From contig PLXW01000104.1 in NCBI GenBank assembly GCA_003151595.1, positions 1 to 64,000 on the forward strand: a stretch of DNA of 64,000 bases. Reading direction: 5' to 3'. The notes under the pieces were generated by a model that was not told the origin of the DNA, searched no databases, and saw nothing but the letters and a program-made list of their open reading frames with translations. Origin of the DNA: Myxococcales bacterium (GTDB lineage Bacteria > Myxococcota > Polyangia > Polyangiales > Polyangiaceae). The number at the start of each line of letters is the position of its first letter. Position 1 is the first letter of the stretch. A program made the translations under genes and the position numbers. Shown here in pieces: positions 27,087 to 35,583 of this stretch.

Positions 27087-28555
27087 CGCGTCGGCGGCTC
27101 GCCCTGCGGGTCGACGCTCGGTACCGGGAAGTCCGGGAGGGGCGGCGGGGCCTTCGGCTTCGGGCGCGACCAGTGTCGCGGACCTTGCGCGTGCTTCGTG
27201 GGATGCGCGATGGGCGCGGCGCTGCTCACGGGTGCGGCGCTCGCGGCGTCGGCCACCGGAGTCGCGGCGCCCACCGTCGCATTCGTCGTCGTCACGCTCG
27301 GGGGCGGACTCGGTGACGGAGCCGGTGACTTCGCCGTCGTCGGCGCGGACGTGGGAGCGATCACCGCGACGGCAGTCTCCGCCGCCTGGCGCTCGCGCGC
27401 CGCACGCATCGCGCGCTGGTCCCTCACGACGATCGTCGCGATCACCGAGCCGATCCCCAAGAGCGCGACCGCCGCCACCACGTACCCCAGCACGCGCCCG
27501 CGCGCCCGCTGCGGAGGGTTCGTCGCCTCGAGCAGCGACGCCGCGCGCTCGATCCGGACGGACGGAGGTGCCGCGATCGGCAAGCTGAGCTTCCCCGTTC
27601 CCCCTTCGAGCACGCGCGCGATTCGCTCCGCGGAGGCGTGCGCCGACGCGCTCCCGAGCTCCGCCAGCGCGCCCGCGAGCTCGGCGACGTTCGCGAAACG
27701 GTGCGACGGATCCTTCTCCATGCAGCGAAGCACCACCGCTTCGACCGCCGGCGGCACATCGGAGCGAAGCGCCGTGAGGGGAGGGGGCGCGTCGCGCAAC
27801 ACCGACGCCGACAGCGACGCGATCGTCTCTCCCGTGAACGCGGTCGAGCCCACGAGCAGCTCGTGAAGGATCGCGCCGAGCGCCCACACGTCCGAGCGCG
27901 CATCGACGTCGGTCGAGGACACCATCTGCTCCGGTGACATGTAGTGAGGCGAGCCCATGACCGTCGCCGGCTCGGTGGTGCGGGAATCGGGCTTGGCGCT
28001 CGGCGCCGACTTCGAGATTCCGAAGTCGAGGACCTTCACGCACGCCGACCCGTCGGCGCGTCGCGTGAGGAACAGGTTCGCCGGCTTGAGATCCCGATGA
28101 ACGATCCCCCGCACGTGCGCCTCGGCGATCGCTTCGCACGCCTGGAGCAGGTAGTCGATCGCGAGCGTCACCGGGAGCGGCCCGCTCTCTTCGAGCACCT
28201 GATCGAGATCGCTCCCGTCGAGGTACTCCATCACGAGGTACGGCTGCGCATCGACGACGCCGACGTCGAACACGCGCACCACGTGCTCGCTGCGAATCTT
28301 CGTCGCCGCGCGCCCTTCGCGCATGAACCGCTCGACGAGGTCCGGGAGCGACGCCCACTGCGGCAGGAGCAGCTTGATGGCGACGCGATCGTCGAGCTGA
28401 AGATGCGTCGCCTCCAGCACGACGGCCATCGCGCCCTGCCCGATCGCGCGCTCGACGCGATACTTCCCGTCGAAGATCGCGCCCGGTTGCGGCATGAGGC
28501 CCGCGGCGTCACTCGCCGGGGCTTCGCTGTGGGGCTGTTCGTCCGTATGCGTCAT
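27083..28555 (-). CDS. Membrane-bound eukaryotic-like Ser/Thr protein kinase
   Basis: The 490-residue protein has an N-terminal kinase domain (~28-290): GQGAMAVVLEA (P-loop), VAIKLL (catalytic Lys), HRDLKPANLFL (catalytic loop), DFGIS, a 33-residue activation segment, and SPEQM in place of APE. A single membrane helix follows (GYVVAAVALLGIGSVIATIVV, ~373-393), then an Ala/Pro/Ser/Thr-rich extracytoplasmic tail of ~95 residues without a PASTA domain. It phosphorylates cytoplasmic targets in response to an unknown signal. The ATG at 28555 gives a short acidic leader before the kinase. It lies 80 bases downstream of the REC-histidine kinase gene on the same strand, so eukaryotic-like and two-component signalling may share a transcript. 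Confidence 0.92.
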   Translation of the reverse strand: MTHTDEQPHSEAPASDAAGLMPQPGAIFDGKYRVERAIGQGAMAVVLEATHLQLDDRVAIKLLLPQWASLPDLVERFMREGRAATKIRSEHVVRVFDVGVVDAQPYLVMEYLDGSDLDQVLEESGPLPVTLAIDYLLQACEAIAEAHVRGIVHRDLKPANLFLTRRADGSACVKVLDFGISKSAPSAKPDSRTTEPATVMGSPHYMSPEQMVSSTDVDARSDVWALGAILHELLVGSTAFTGETIASLSASVLRDAPPPLTALRSDVPPAVEAVVLRCMEKDPSHRFANVAELAGALAELGSASAHASAERIARVLEGGTGKLSLPIAAPPSVRIERAASLLEATNPPQRARGRVLGYVVAAVALLGIGSVIATIVVRDQRAMRAARERQAAETAVAVIAPTSAPTTAKSPAPSPSPPPSVTTTNATVGAATPVADAASAAPVSSAAPIAHPTKHAQGPRHWSRPKPKAPPPLPDFPVPSVDPQGEPPTR

Positions 28556-28635
28556 GGAGACGTTTTGGACTCTGGCCGGAAAAACTGGAAGCGCCAAGTT
28601 ACTGCCGGTCCGGCAGCGCACTCATGTGGGGGCCG

Positions 28636-29874
28636 CTAGCGGGCGGGCGTCTCGAATCGGGTGGTGAACGTCACCGTCGTTCCCGCGCCGGGCGCGCTCT
28701 TCACGTCGATCCCCCCGCCCATCAGCTTCACGAGCAACACCGAGAGCGCCAGACCGAGCCCGGCTCCGCCGTGCGCGCGCGACGACGAGTTGTCGGCTTG
28801 CGAGAACGCGCCCATCACCTGCGCGAGCACCGCCTCCGGAATCCCGATGCCCGAATCCGCCACGGAGAGCCGCACGACCATGGCCTCCGCGGTGCGCGAT
28901 TCGACGTCGGCGCGAACGCTGATGGTGCCACCGCTCTTCGTGAACTTGATCGCGTTGCCGACGACGTGCTCGATGACCTGTCGAAACTTCGGCGCGTCGC
29001 CCGTGAGGATCATCGGAACGCTCGCGTCCACGTCCACAGTGATGGCAAGTCGCTTGCGCTCCGCGGCGGCGATGAGCGGCTCCATCGTCTCGTCGATCGC
29101 GGCGCGCGCGTCGATCGTCTCGGCGTCGAGCGACGCGCCCCCGCACTGCAGCTTCGTGAACTGGAAGACGTTCTCGATGAGCCCGAGGAGCGCTGTGGCC
29201 GAGCGCTGACTCGTGGAGAGATACTCGCGCTGCTCGTCGGTGAGCTCCGTCTCCAGCGCGAGCTCGGTGAAGCCCATGATGTGCGCCAGCGGCGTGCGGA
29301 GCTCGTGGCTCATCTGCCCCAGGAAGTCGCTCTTCGCGCGCCCCGCGGCGCGTTCGGCCGCGCGGGCGCGGTTCAATTCGTCGACCAGCGAGCGCAGGCA
29401 CTTGTTGTCTTCCGCCAGACGCTCGGCGCGCGCGATGCCGTGAAGTCGAATCGCGGCGCCCACCACGTCGACCAGCATCTGGCGCTCGACCGGTTTCACG
29501 AGGTAGCGCGCGACCCCGTGCTGCACCGCGCTCATCGCGGTATCGAGGTCGGGATCGCCCGTCATCAGCACGACCGGTATGTCGATGCTCGACGCTCGCA
29601 AGTGCTCCGCCAGCGCGATGCCGGTCATACCGGGCATCGTGATGTCGCTGAGGATGACGTCGAACGTGCCTCGCTGCAGAGCCTGCAGTGCGGAGGCGGC
29701 GTCAGGCGCGATCTCCACCCGGTACCCGTGGCGCAGCAGGATCCGCGCGTACGCGACGCGGAGCGGCTCCTGATCGTCGATGACGAGCACACGCGCCGCG
29801 TCCTCGGACGTCGTCGCGGCAATGAGCGGCGCACGCGCGCTCACATCGGCCAGTCGTGTCTGCTCCTGGGGCAT
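28636..29874 (-). CDS. Soluble hybrid sensor: receiver domain followed by histidine kinase
   Basis: The 412-residue protein has an N-terminal receiver domain (~28-145): the acidic pair in VLVIDDQ, the phospho-acceptor Asp in ILSDITMPG, Thr in LMTGDP and Lys in VKPVE. A coiled-coil linker leads to a HisKA domain with MSHELRTPLAHI. A HATPase_c domain follows, with the N box VGNAIKFTKSGG, the G1 box DSGIGIP and the G2 box GGAGLGLAL. There is no membrane span or sensor domain, so input must come through the receiver or through protein contact. Such REC-HK proteins relay signals within myxobacterial networks. It is divergent from the PEGA-like membrane protein gene. Confidence 0.93.
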   Translation of the reverse strand: MPQEQTRLADVSARAPLIAATTSEDAARVLVIDDQEPLRVAYARILLRHGYRVEIAPDAASALQALQRGTFDVILSDITMPGMTGIALAEHLRASSIDIPVVLMTGDPDLDTAMSAVQHGVARYLVKPVERQMLVDVVGAAIRLHGIARAERLAEDNKCLRSLVDELNRARAAERAAGRAKSDFLGQMSHELRTPLAHIMGFTELALETELTDEQREYLSTSQRSATALLGLIENVFQFTKLQCGGASLDAETIDARAAIDETMEPLIAAAERKRLAITVDVDASVPMILTGDAPKFRQVIEHVVGNAIKFTKSGGTISVRADVESRTAEAMVVRLSVADSGIGIPEAVLAQVMGAFSQADNSSSRAHGGAGLGLALSVLLVKLMGGGIDVKSAPGAGTTVTFTTRFETPAR

Positions 29875-30028
29875 CGAATCAAGGAGTACGGATCAAACCT
29901 GCACTCCTTGAGGCGATGCGGCCAGGAGCGCAGATCCAGGGGGTGTGAAGTTCCGATCTCCTCGGCATTCGCTCGCGGAAGGCCGATCCGAGGTTGCGGC
30001 CGCGCCGCGATCGGATTGAGTTCGACGC

Positions 30029-30721
30029 ATGAAGACGCGCCGGTCCGCCCCGACCTTTCCGCCCGACGACGACGCGCGTGTCGAACGCCCGTCGCACGCC
30101 GACTCTTCACACATTGCCCGGCGACGCGCGTCGTCGGCGCCTGCGCACGAGGTGGGGCTCGGCGAGGTCGAGCTGGTGGACGAAGCCCCGGTGCGCTCCG
30201 TGCCGCCTCCGATCCCGTCGCTCCCGCCGCCGCGCCCCACGCTTCCCAGCGCGCCTCGCGCATCGCAGCCGCCGTTTCGTGTGCCGATCGCGGTCCAGGT
30301 GCCGCGTCGAAGCTGGCTCCACCGCCCGATGATGCTGCTCGTTCTCGTCGGCTTCGCGCTCGCGATCGGGGCGGTCGGCGCGCTCATCACACGTCCGCGC
30401 GATGCCCAGGTCGATCTCGCTTCGCTCTCCGCCAGGACCACGAGCGCTCTCCTCTCCGCGCCGTCCGCCGCAGCGCCGCCCGCCGCAGCGCCGCCTGCCG
30501 CCACGAACGAGATCCCGGTCGTCGACGTGACGAAGCTCCCGCGCCCGCAGACCGGCACGGTCATCGGCGCTCCGGGCCATCGGCTGTGGATCGACGGAAC
30601 GCTCGCCGCGAGCTCGCAAGCCTCGGTCGCGTGCGGCGCGCACCTCGTTCAAGTGGGATCGGCGGGCACGCCTCGCACGATCGACGTCCCGTGCGGAGAC
30701 GCGGTCGTCGCGCTGCCGTAG
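30029..30721 (+). CDS. Single-span membrane protein with PEGA-like C-terminal domain
   Basis: The 230-residue protein has a ~95-residue Pro/Arg/Ser-rich cytoplasmic region (PPPIPSLPPPRPTLP) and a membrane helix at ~100-120 (MLLVLVGFALAIGAVGAL). An Ala/Pro/Ser linker leads to a short PEGA-like domain (GHRLWIDGTLAAS, CGAHLVQVGSAG, IDVPCG). PEGA domains bind surface partners and often follow Ser/Thr kinases in myxobacteria, and two kinase genes lie just upstream on the other strand. Two Cys residues in the domain could pair. No enzymatic motif is visible. Confidence 0.7.
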   Translation: MKTRRSAPTFPPDDDARVERPSHADSSHIARRRASSAPAHEVGLGEVELVDEAPVRSVPPPIPSLPPPRPTLPSAPRASQPPFRVPIAVQVPRRSWLHRPMMLLVLVGFALAIGAVGALITRPRDAQVDLASLSARTTSALLSAPSAAAPPAAAPPAATNEIPVVDVTKLPRPQTGTVIGAPGHRLWIDGTLAASSQASVACGAHLVQVGSAGTPRTIDVPCGDAVVALP

Positions 30722-30761
30722 CGCTGCTCCCGGCCCGCGATCGAAAAAAGATCGGTCGCCG

Positions 30762-30788
30762 TGTCGATCTGGGCGCCCGCCGTTCGAC
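30762..30788 (+). promoter_or_regulatory. Candidate ECF42 promoter in front of the YciI/DGPF gene
   Basis: TGTCGA at 30762-30767 is followed after 17 bases by CGAC at 30785-30788, 49 bases before the YciI-family start. As I remember the published ECF42 promoter motif, it is TGTCGA in the -35 region and CG(A/T)C in the -10 region upstream of DGPF genes. The match predicts that the sigma factor at 31330 drives its own operon. A GAGGAG ribosome binding site lies just before the ATG at 30837. Confidence 0.6.
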
Positions 30789-30836
30789 GCCCATGTGTAG
30801 AGAGCAGAAACTCTCACGCAAACCGAGGAGACGACG

Positions 30837-31262
30837 ATGCGATTTATGATCCTGGTTCCGGCCAACAAGGACTCCGAAGCAGGCACAATCCCCGACGGGG
30901 AGATGCTGGCCAAGATGGGGAAGTTCAACGAAGAGATGGTCAAGGCCGGCGTCATGCTCGCCGGAGAAGGGCTGCACGCCACCTCGAAGGGGGCGCGGAT
31001 CGCGTTCTCCGGCGGGAAGGCGACCGTCATCGATGGACCGTTCACCGAGTCCAAGGAGCTGATCGCGGGCTTCTGGATCATCCAGGCGAAGTCGAAGGAC
31101 GAGGCGATCGCGTGGATGAAGCGCGCGCCGTTCGGCGAGGGGGCGACGCTCGAGATTCGCCAGGTCTTCGACGCGGCCGACTTCGCGCCGAGCGATCCCA
31201 CGGGCGAGCTCACGGCGAACGAGAAGCGGCTCCGCGAGATGGCGGCGAGCAACAAGGCGTGA
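30837..31262 (+). CDS. YciI-family (DGPF) protein
   Basis: The 141-residue cytoplasmic protein has a dimeric alpha/beta-barrel fold. It opens with MRFMILVPANKDSEAG and carries the family's namesake segment VIDGPFTESKELIAGFW, then IRQVFDAADF. DGPF proteins are regularly encoded next to ECF42 sigma factors, and the sigma gene indeed follows here after 67 bases on the same strand. A strong Shine-Dalgarno (GAGGAG) precedes the ATG. The biochemical role of the family is unsettled; a small-molecule isomerase or dehydratase role is often suspected from the fold. Confidence 0.93.
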   Translation: MRFMILVPANKDSEAGTIPDGEMLAKMGKFNEEMVKAGVMLAGEGLHATSKGARIAFSGGKATVIDGPFTESKELIAGFWIIQAKSKDEAIAWMKRAPFGEGATLEIRQVFDAADFAPSDPTGELTANEKRLREMAASNKA

Positions 31263-31329
31263 AGGTCGGTCTTGCGCGAGCAAGGGGCCTTGCGCGGGCG
31301 AGGGAAGGTGGTCAGATCGGCGGCCCGTC

Positions 31330-32616
31330 ATGGCCGCCGATGTCCCTTCCACGCCCGCCGCGCTGGCCGCAGTCGCCGCGATCGACGCCGTCTTTCGGAT
31401 CGAATCGCCGCGGCTCATCGCCGGGCTCGCCCGCATCGTCCGTGACGTAGGGCTCGCCGAGGAGCTGGCGCAGGACGCGCTCGTCGCGGCGCTCGAGCAA
31501 TGGCCCCGCGACGGCACGCCGAACAACCCCGGCGCGTGGCTCATGACGGCCGCGAAGCACCGGGCGATCGATCTCCTGCGGCGCGAGAAGCGCATCGGGC
31601 GGAAGCACGAGGAGATCGGTCACGCCCTTGAGGACGCGCAGGAGAGGACCGCGCTCGATCTCGAGGCGAAGATCGACGCGGACGTCGGCGATCCTCTGTT
31701 GAGCCTCGTGTTCGTGTCGTGTCACCCGGTCCTGTCGCGCGAGGCGCGGGTCGCGCTCACGCTCCGCTTGCTGGGTGGTCTCTCGACCGACGAGATCGCG
31801 CGCGCGTTTCTCGTCCCCGAGCCCACGATCGCGCAGCGGATCGTCCGCGCGAAGCGCACGCTGGCCGAGGCCGGTGTCCCGTTCGAAGTGCCTCACGCCT
31901 CGGAGCGCGCGGCGCGGCTGTCGTCGGTGCTCGAGGTGATCTACCTCGTCTTCAACGAAGGGTACTCCGCGACCGCCGGCGACGACTGGGTGCGGCCGGC
32001 GCTGTGCGAAGACGCGCTTCGGCTGGGGCGCGTCCTGGCGGAGCTGGTCCCTGCGGAGCCCGAGGCGCACGGGCTCGTCGCGCTCATGGAGATCCAGGCG
32101 TCGCGTGCGCGCGCGCGCGTGGGGCCGTCGGGCGAGCCGGTGCTGCTCTTCGATCAGAACCGAGCGCTCTGGGATCGACTCCTCATCGGGCGCGGCCTCG
32201 CGGCGCTCGAGCGCGCTTCGAGGCACGCCGGCACGCGCGGCACGTACGCGCTGCAGGCCGCGATCGCCGCGTGCCACGCGCGCGCGCGAACCCCCGAAGA
32301 GACCGACTGGCTGCGCATCGTCTCCCTCTACGACGAGCTCGCCGAGCGCGTCCCGTCGCCCGTGGTGGAGCTCAATCGCGCGGTCGCCGTCTCGATGGCG
32401 CACGGCCCCGCCGCGGGTCTGGCTCTCGTCGACGCGCTCGTGTCTTCGCCCGCGCTCGCGGGCTATCACCTTCTCCCGAGCATCCGCGGCGATCTCCTCG
32501 CCAAGCTCGGGCGCTTCGACGAAGCGCGCGCCGACCTGGAACGCGCGGCATCACTTACGCGCAACGCGAGGGAACGGGCGTTGTTGTTGGAGCGGGCCGC
32601 AGGGTGCGGGCGCTAA
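31330..32616 (+). CDS. ECF42-type RNA polymerase sigma factor with C-terminal extension
   Basis: The 428-residue sigma factor contains region 2 (GLAEELAQDALVAALEQWP, then PGAWLMTAAKHRAIDLLRRE) and region 4 (LTLRLLGGLSTDEIARAF then PEPTIAQRIVRAKRTL). A ~250-residue helical C-terminal domain of TPR-like character follows, starting VYLVFNEGYSAT and including DDWVRPALCEDALRLGR. This length and tail define the ECF42 group, in which the C-terminal domain replaces an anti-sigma factor as regulator. The gene follows the DGPF gene, the hallmark neighbour, and is probably autoregulated through the promoter at 30762. Confidence 0.93.
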   Translation: MAADVPSTPAALAAVAAIDAVFRIESPRLIAGLARIVRDVGLAEELAQDALVAALEQWPRDGTPNNPGAWLMTAAKHRAIDLLRREKRIGRKHEEIGHALEDAQERTALDLEAKIDADVGDPLLSLVFVSCHPVLSREARVALTLRLLGGLSTDEIARAFLVPEPTIAQRIVRAKRTLAEAGVPFEVPHASERAARLSSVLEVIYLVFNEGYSATAGDDWVRPALCEDALRLGRVLAELVPAEPEAHGLVALMEIQASRARARVGPSGEPVLLFDQNRALWDRLLIGRGLAALERASRHAGTRGTYALQAAIAACHARARTPEETDWLRIVSLYDELAERVPSPVVELNRAVAVSMAHGPAAGLALVDALVSSPALAGYHLLPSIRGDLLAKLGRFDEARADLERAASLTRNARERALLLERAAGCGR

Positions 32617-32672
32617 GCGCGGCGAGACCTCCTCGCCTACGTGCTCATCGCACGCGGGACAACAGCGTCTGA

Positions 32673-32745
32673 CCCGAGGGACAGAGACGATCGCCCTCGG
32701 GGCGACGAGGTCTGCACCGAGGGACAGAGGCGATCGCCCCTCGGG
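32673..32745. repeat. Tandem ~43-base repeat, each unit forming a hairpin
   Basis: Two near-identical units start at 32674 and 32717. Each begins CCGAGGGACAGAG and closes with CCCTCGG, so CCGAGGG at 32674-32680 pairs with 32694-32700, and 32717-32723 pairs with 32738-32744. A GGGACAAC element flanks the array on both sides (32656-32663 and 32743-32750). The array sits between the convergent sigma factor and DEAD-box genes and could serve as a bidirectional terminator or an mRNA-end structure. Confidence 0.75.
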
Positions 32746-32756
32746 ACAACGGCGGT

Positions 32757-34034
32757 CTACTCCTTCGTCTTCGCTGCGGTCTCCGCGCGCGCGGCCGCCT
32801 CGCGGAGCTTGTCCTTCTTGCTCTTGCGCTTCCCCTTCACGCCGCCGTTCGGATCGTGCGGGGGCGCTGTCGCGAGGGGCTCGGGCGGGACATCGGTCGG
32901 CTCGAACCCGGCGATCCGTTCGCGCGCGACGGTGACGTGGTGCCGCCGCTCGATGAGACGGAAGTGCGCGTCGTTCGCGGCGTTCACGAAGCTGATCGCG
33001 ACGCCCGTCTCGCCGGCGCGCCCCGTGCGCCCGATGCGATGCACGTAGTCGACCGTCGAACGCGGCAGGTCGTAGTTCACCACCGCCGCCAGCTGCGCGA
33101 TGTCGAGCCCCCGCGCCGCCACGTCGGTGGCCACGAGCACCTGAACGCGCTTCGCCTTGAAGTCGACGAGCGCCTGCGTGCGCGCCCCCTGGCTCAGGTC
33201 CCCGTGCAGCGGCGCCGCCGCGACTCCGGCGCGCGAGAGCTTTCCAGCCACGTGCTCCGCGCCGTGACGACTGGCCACGAAGACCAGCACCTGCGGCCAC
33301 CCCTCGCTCTTCAAGAGGTGGCGAAGGAGCATCGTTCGCTTCCCGACGTCGACCTCGATCGCGCGCTGAACGATGTGCTCTGCCGATGGCATCGCGCCCG
33401 CATCGAGGTTGATGCGCGTGGGGTCGCGAAGCACCCGCTCGGCCAGCGTCTGCACCGCCGGCGGAAACGTCGCCGAGAGGAGCACGTTCTGGCGCTCTGC
33501 CGGCAGCAGGGCAAGCACGCGCGCGAGCTCGTCGCCGAACCCCAGCGAGAACAGGCGATCGGCTTCGTCGATGACGAGCGTGTCCACCGACGAGAGGTGC
33601 AGCGCGTTCGTCTCGACCAGATCGAGCAGCCGCCCGGGAGTCGCCACGACGATGTCTGCACCGCCGCGCAGCTCCATCCTTTGCGGATTGAGCGAGACGC
33701 CGCCGATGACGACGCACGTCTTCGGAGCGAGCGCGAGATGCCGACCCAGGCTCGCGATCGACTCGAAGATCTGCGCGGCGAGCTCGCGCGTCGGCGCGAG
33801 GATCAGCACGCCAGCGCCGCGCGCCGTCTCGCGTTTCGTCGCGTGGAGCCGTTCGAGGATCGGCAGCACGAACGCCGCCGTCTTCCCCGATCCCGTCACG
33901 GCCGAGACCCACACGTCCCCGCCGCGCGCGATCGCCGGAATGGCCTCGGTCTGCGCCGGCGTCGGCTCGCGATAGCCCAGCTCGTCGACGGCGAGGAGGA
34001 GCGGCGCGGACAGTCCAAGCGTGGCGAACGTCAT
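32757..34034 (-). CDS. DEAD-box ATP-dependent RNA helicase (RhlE-like)
   Basis: The 425-residue cytoplasmic helicase has all core motifs in order: the Q motif (GYREPTPAQTEAIP), motif I (AVTGSGKT), Ia (APTRELAAQ), Ib (TPGRL), II (VIDEADRL), III (LLSATFPP), IV (VLVFVAS), V (VATDVAARGLDI) and VI (HRIGRTGRAG). A basic C-terminal tail follows (KGKRKSKKDKLREAAAR), typical of RhlE/CsdA-type RNA remodelling enzymes. Its ATG overlaps the stop of the upstream GH130 gene (ATGA), so its translation is coupled to a sugar enzyme, an unusual pairing. Confidence 0.95.
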   Translation of the reverse strand: MTFATLGLSAPLLLAVDELGYREPTPAQTEAIPAIARGGDVWVSAVTGSGKTAAFVLPILERLHATKRETARGAGVLILAPTRELAAQIFESIASLGRHLALAPKTCVVIGGVSLNPQRMELRGGADIVVATPGRLLDLVETNALHLSSVDTLVIDEADRLFSLGFGDELARVLALLPAERQNVLLSATFPPAVQTLAERVLRDPTRINLDAGAMPSAEHIVQRAIEVDVGKRTMLLRHLLKSEGWPQVLVFVASRHGAEHVAGKLSRAGVAAAPLHGDLSQGARTQALVDFKAKRVQVLVATDVAARGLDIAQLAAVVNYDLPRSTVDYVHRIGRTGRAGETGVAISFVNAANDAHFRLIERRHHVTVARERIAGFEPTDVPPEPLATAPPHDPNGGVKGKRKSKKDKLREAAARAETAAKTKE

Positions 34035-35500
34035 GCGACGTCGCGACTGAAGGTCTGGAGCAGCTCGGGGATCGCGAGCGTGGCGTAACGGATGCGCGTG
34101 TCGGCGACCGCGTACGGAATCACCAGGTGATCTCCGTGTCGCATGCCACCGCACGAATAGACGACGTTGGGTACGTAGCCGTCACGCTCGCTCGGCTCGG
34201 GCATCAAGATGGGATCGGGCAGCGACCCGAGGACGCGCGACGGATCTTCGAGGTCCAGGAGGAGAGCGCCGATCCAGTACTGGCGCATCGGCCCGACTCC
34301 GTGCGTTAGGAGGATCCATCCCTCGTCCGTCTCGATGGGAGAGCCGCAGTTGCCCACCTGGATGAACTCCCACGGATAGAGGGGGGCGTGCACCAGCTTC
34401 GACTCGTTCCAGAAATCCAGGTTCGACGATCGCAGCATGTAGATGTTCTCGCCGTCGAGGCGCGACGCCATCACGAAGTCGTCGCCGATCTTGCGCGGGA
34501 AGAGGGCCATCCCTTTGTTCTGAACGCACCGACCGTTGAGCGTGCTCACCTTGAAATGCCGGAAGTCGCTGGTCTCGATGAGCTGCGGCAACACGCGGAA
34601 TCCGTTGTACGCCGTGTACGTCGCGTAATAGGCGACGCGCCCGTCCTGGTGCGTGAAGCGCACGAAGCGCGCGTCCTCGATCCCGCGGCTCTCGTTCACG
34701 CTCACCGGGAAGATCACCCGCTCCGAGAGCTCGCTCTCCGGAGAGAAGTCGAGGTCGTAGTTGGAGTGCGCCAGCCAGAGCATGTTGTCGATCGTCTCTT
34801 GCCAGAGCGTGACCTTGCCATCGCGCGGGCGCGACTCGTCGATGGCGTCTTTCAGGTCGCTCATCGTGAACTCGTCGTCGAGGCGCGCAAGGATCGGCTC
34901 GGCCCACTGGTTGTGTCCGGCCATCTCGACGAGCTTCAGCACGTAGGTGCTCTTGTCGTAGCGCGTGTCGTCCATGGGCCGCGCGGTGAGGGCGAAGCGC
35001 GTGAGCGGATCGAGTGAGAGCTCGTGACGGGCGTCGAGGATGCCGGTGCGAAACTCGATCGACGAGATGTGCCCTTCGCCGCACGCGCGCAAGCTGAGGA
35101 TGAAGCGCGTCGCGCCGGGGCGCACGCCGTTCTGATCGGGGTGGGCGACCATCGACGGGTTGAAGAGCGCCGCGGACTCCAGCGAATACTCGTGCGTGAA
35201 GTAGGCGCCGGCGAGCAGGCGACGCTCCTCGCTCAGCTCGAAGCGACCGTCCTGGAGCGCGGAGGCGCTCGCGTAGTTCTGTCGGAAGATCCCGCGGATG
35301 TCTTTGTGTCGCTGCCGGTAGTCGGCGACGAGGCTCGTGAGCATCGACGTGACCTGCGCATCGGTGAGCGACAGCACGCGCTCGATCACGGTGCGGATTC
35401 GAGGTGCGGCTCCGGGCAAGAAAGGGCGGGCGATCACGCGACGCGGATCGGCTAGGAGCCCACCTTCGAGGTGGCTCACGTTCACTTTTGGATCGGGCAT
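34031..35500 (-). CDS. Glycoside hydrolase family 130-like phosphorylase/hydrolase
   Basis: The 489-residue predicted cytoplasmic protein has a C-terminal ~300-residue five-bladed propeller domain of GH130: RGIEDARFVRFTHQDG (the conserved EDAR block), YTAYNGFRV, KGMALFPRKIG, GNCGSPIETDEGWILLTHG and YVPNVVYSCGGMRHGD. GH130 enzymes phosphorolyse or hydrolyse beta-mannosides. The N-terminal ~190 residues (FLPGAAPRIRTVIERVLS, FRQNYASASALQDG) match the larger GH130 subgroup that carries an extra helical domain. No signal peptide is seen. The ATG at 35500 is the first plausible start. The stop overlaps the DEAD-box start by four bases. Confidence 0.85.
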   Translation of the reverse strand: MPDPKVNVSHLEGGLLADPRRVIARPFLPGAAPRIRTVIERVLSLTDAQVTSMLTSLVADYRQRHKDIRGIFRQNYASASALQDGRFELSEERRLLAGAYFTHEYSLESAALFNPSMVAHPDQNGVRPGATRFILSLRACGEGHISSIEFRTGILDARHELSLDPLTRFALTARPMDDTRYDKSTYVLKLVEMAGHNQWAEPILARLDDEFTMSDLKDAIDESRPRDGKVTLWQETIDNMLWLAHSNYDLDFSPESELSERVIFPVSVNESRGIEDARFVRFTHQDGRVAYYATYTAYNGFRVLPQLIETSDFRHFKVSTLNGRCVQNKGMALFPRKIGDDFVMASRLDGENIYMLRSSNLDFWNESKLVHAPLYPWEFIQVGNCGSPIETDEGWILLTHGVGPMRQYWIGALLLDLEDPSRVLGSLPDPILMPEPSERDGYVPNVVYSCGGMRHGDHLVIPYAVADTRIRYATLAIPELLQTFSRDVA

Positions 35501-35583
35501 TCGGCGTCGGCGCGGACGGGGAGCGTCTGCCCATCGTGGCACATCCGAGATGTGCGCGCGCGCGCTTGCCGGCCCCGATCGCC

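Noticed and set aside
32673..32745. Possible CRISPR array
   Set aside because: Only two full units, no unique spacers of constant length, and no cas genes in the window.
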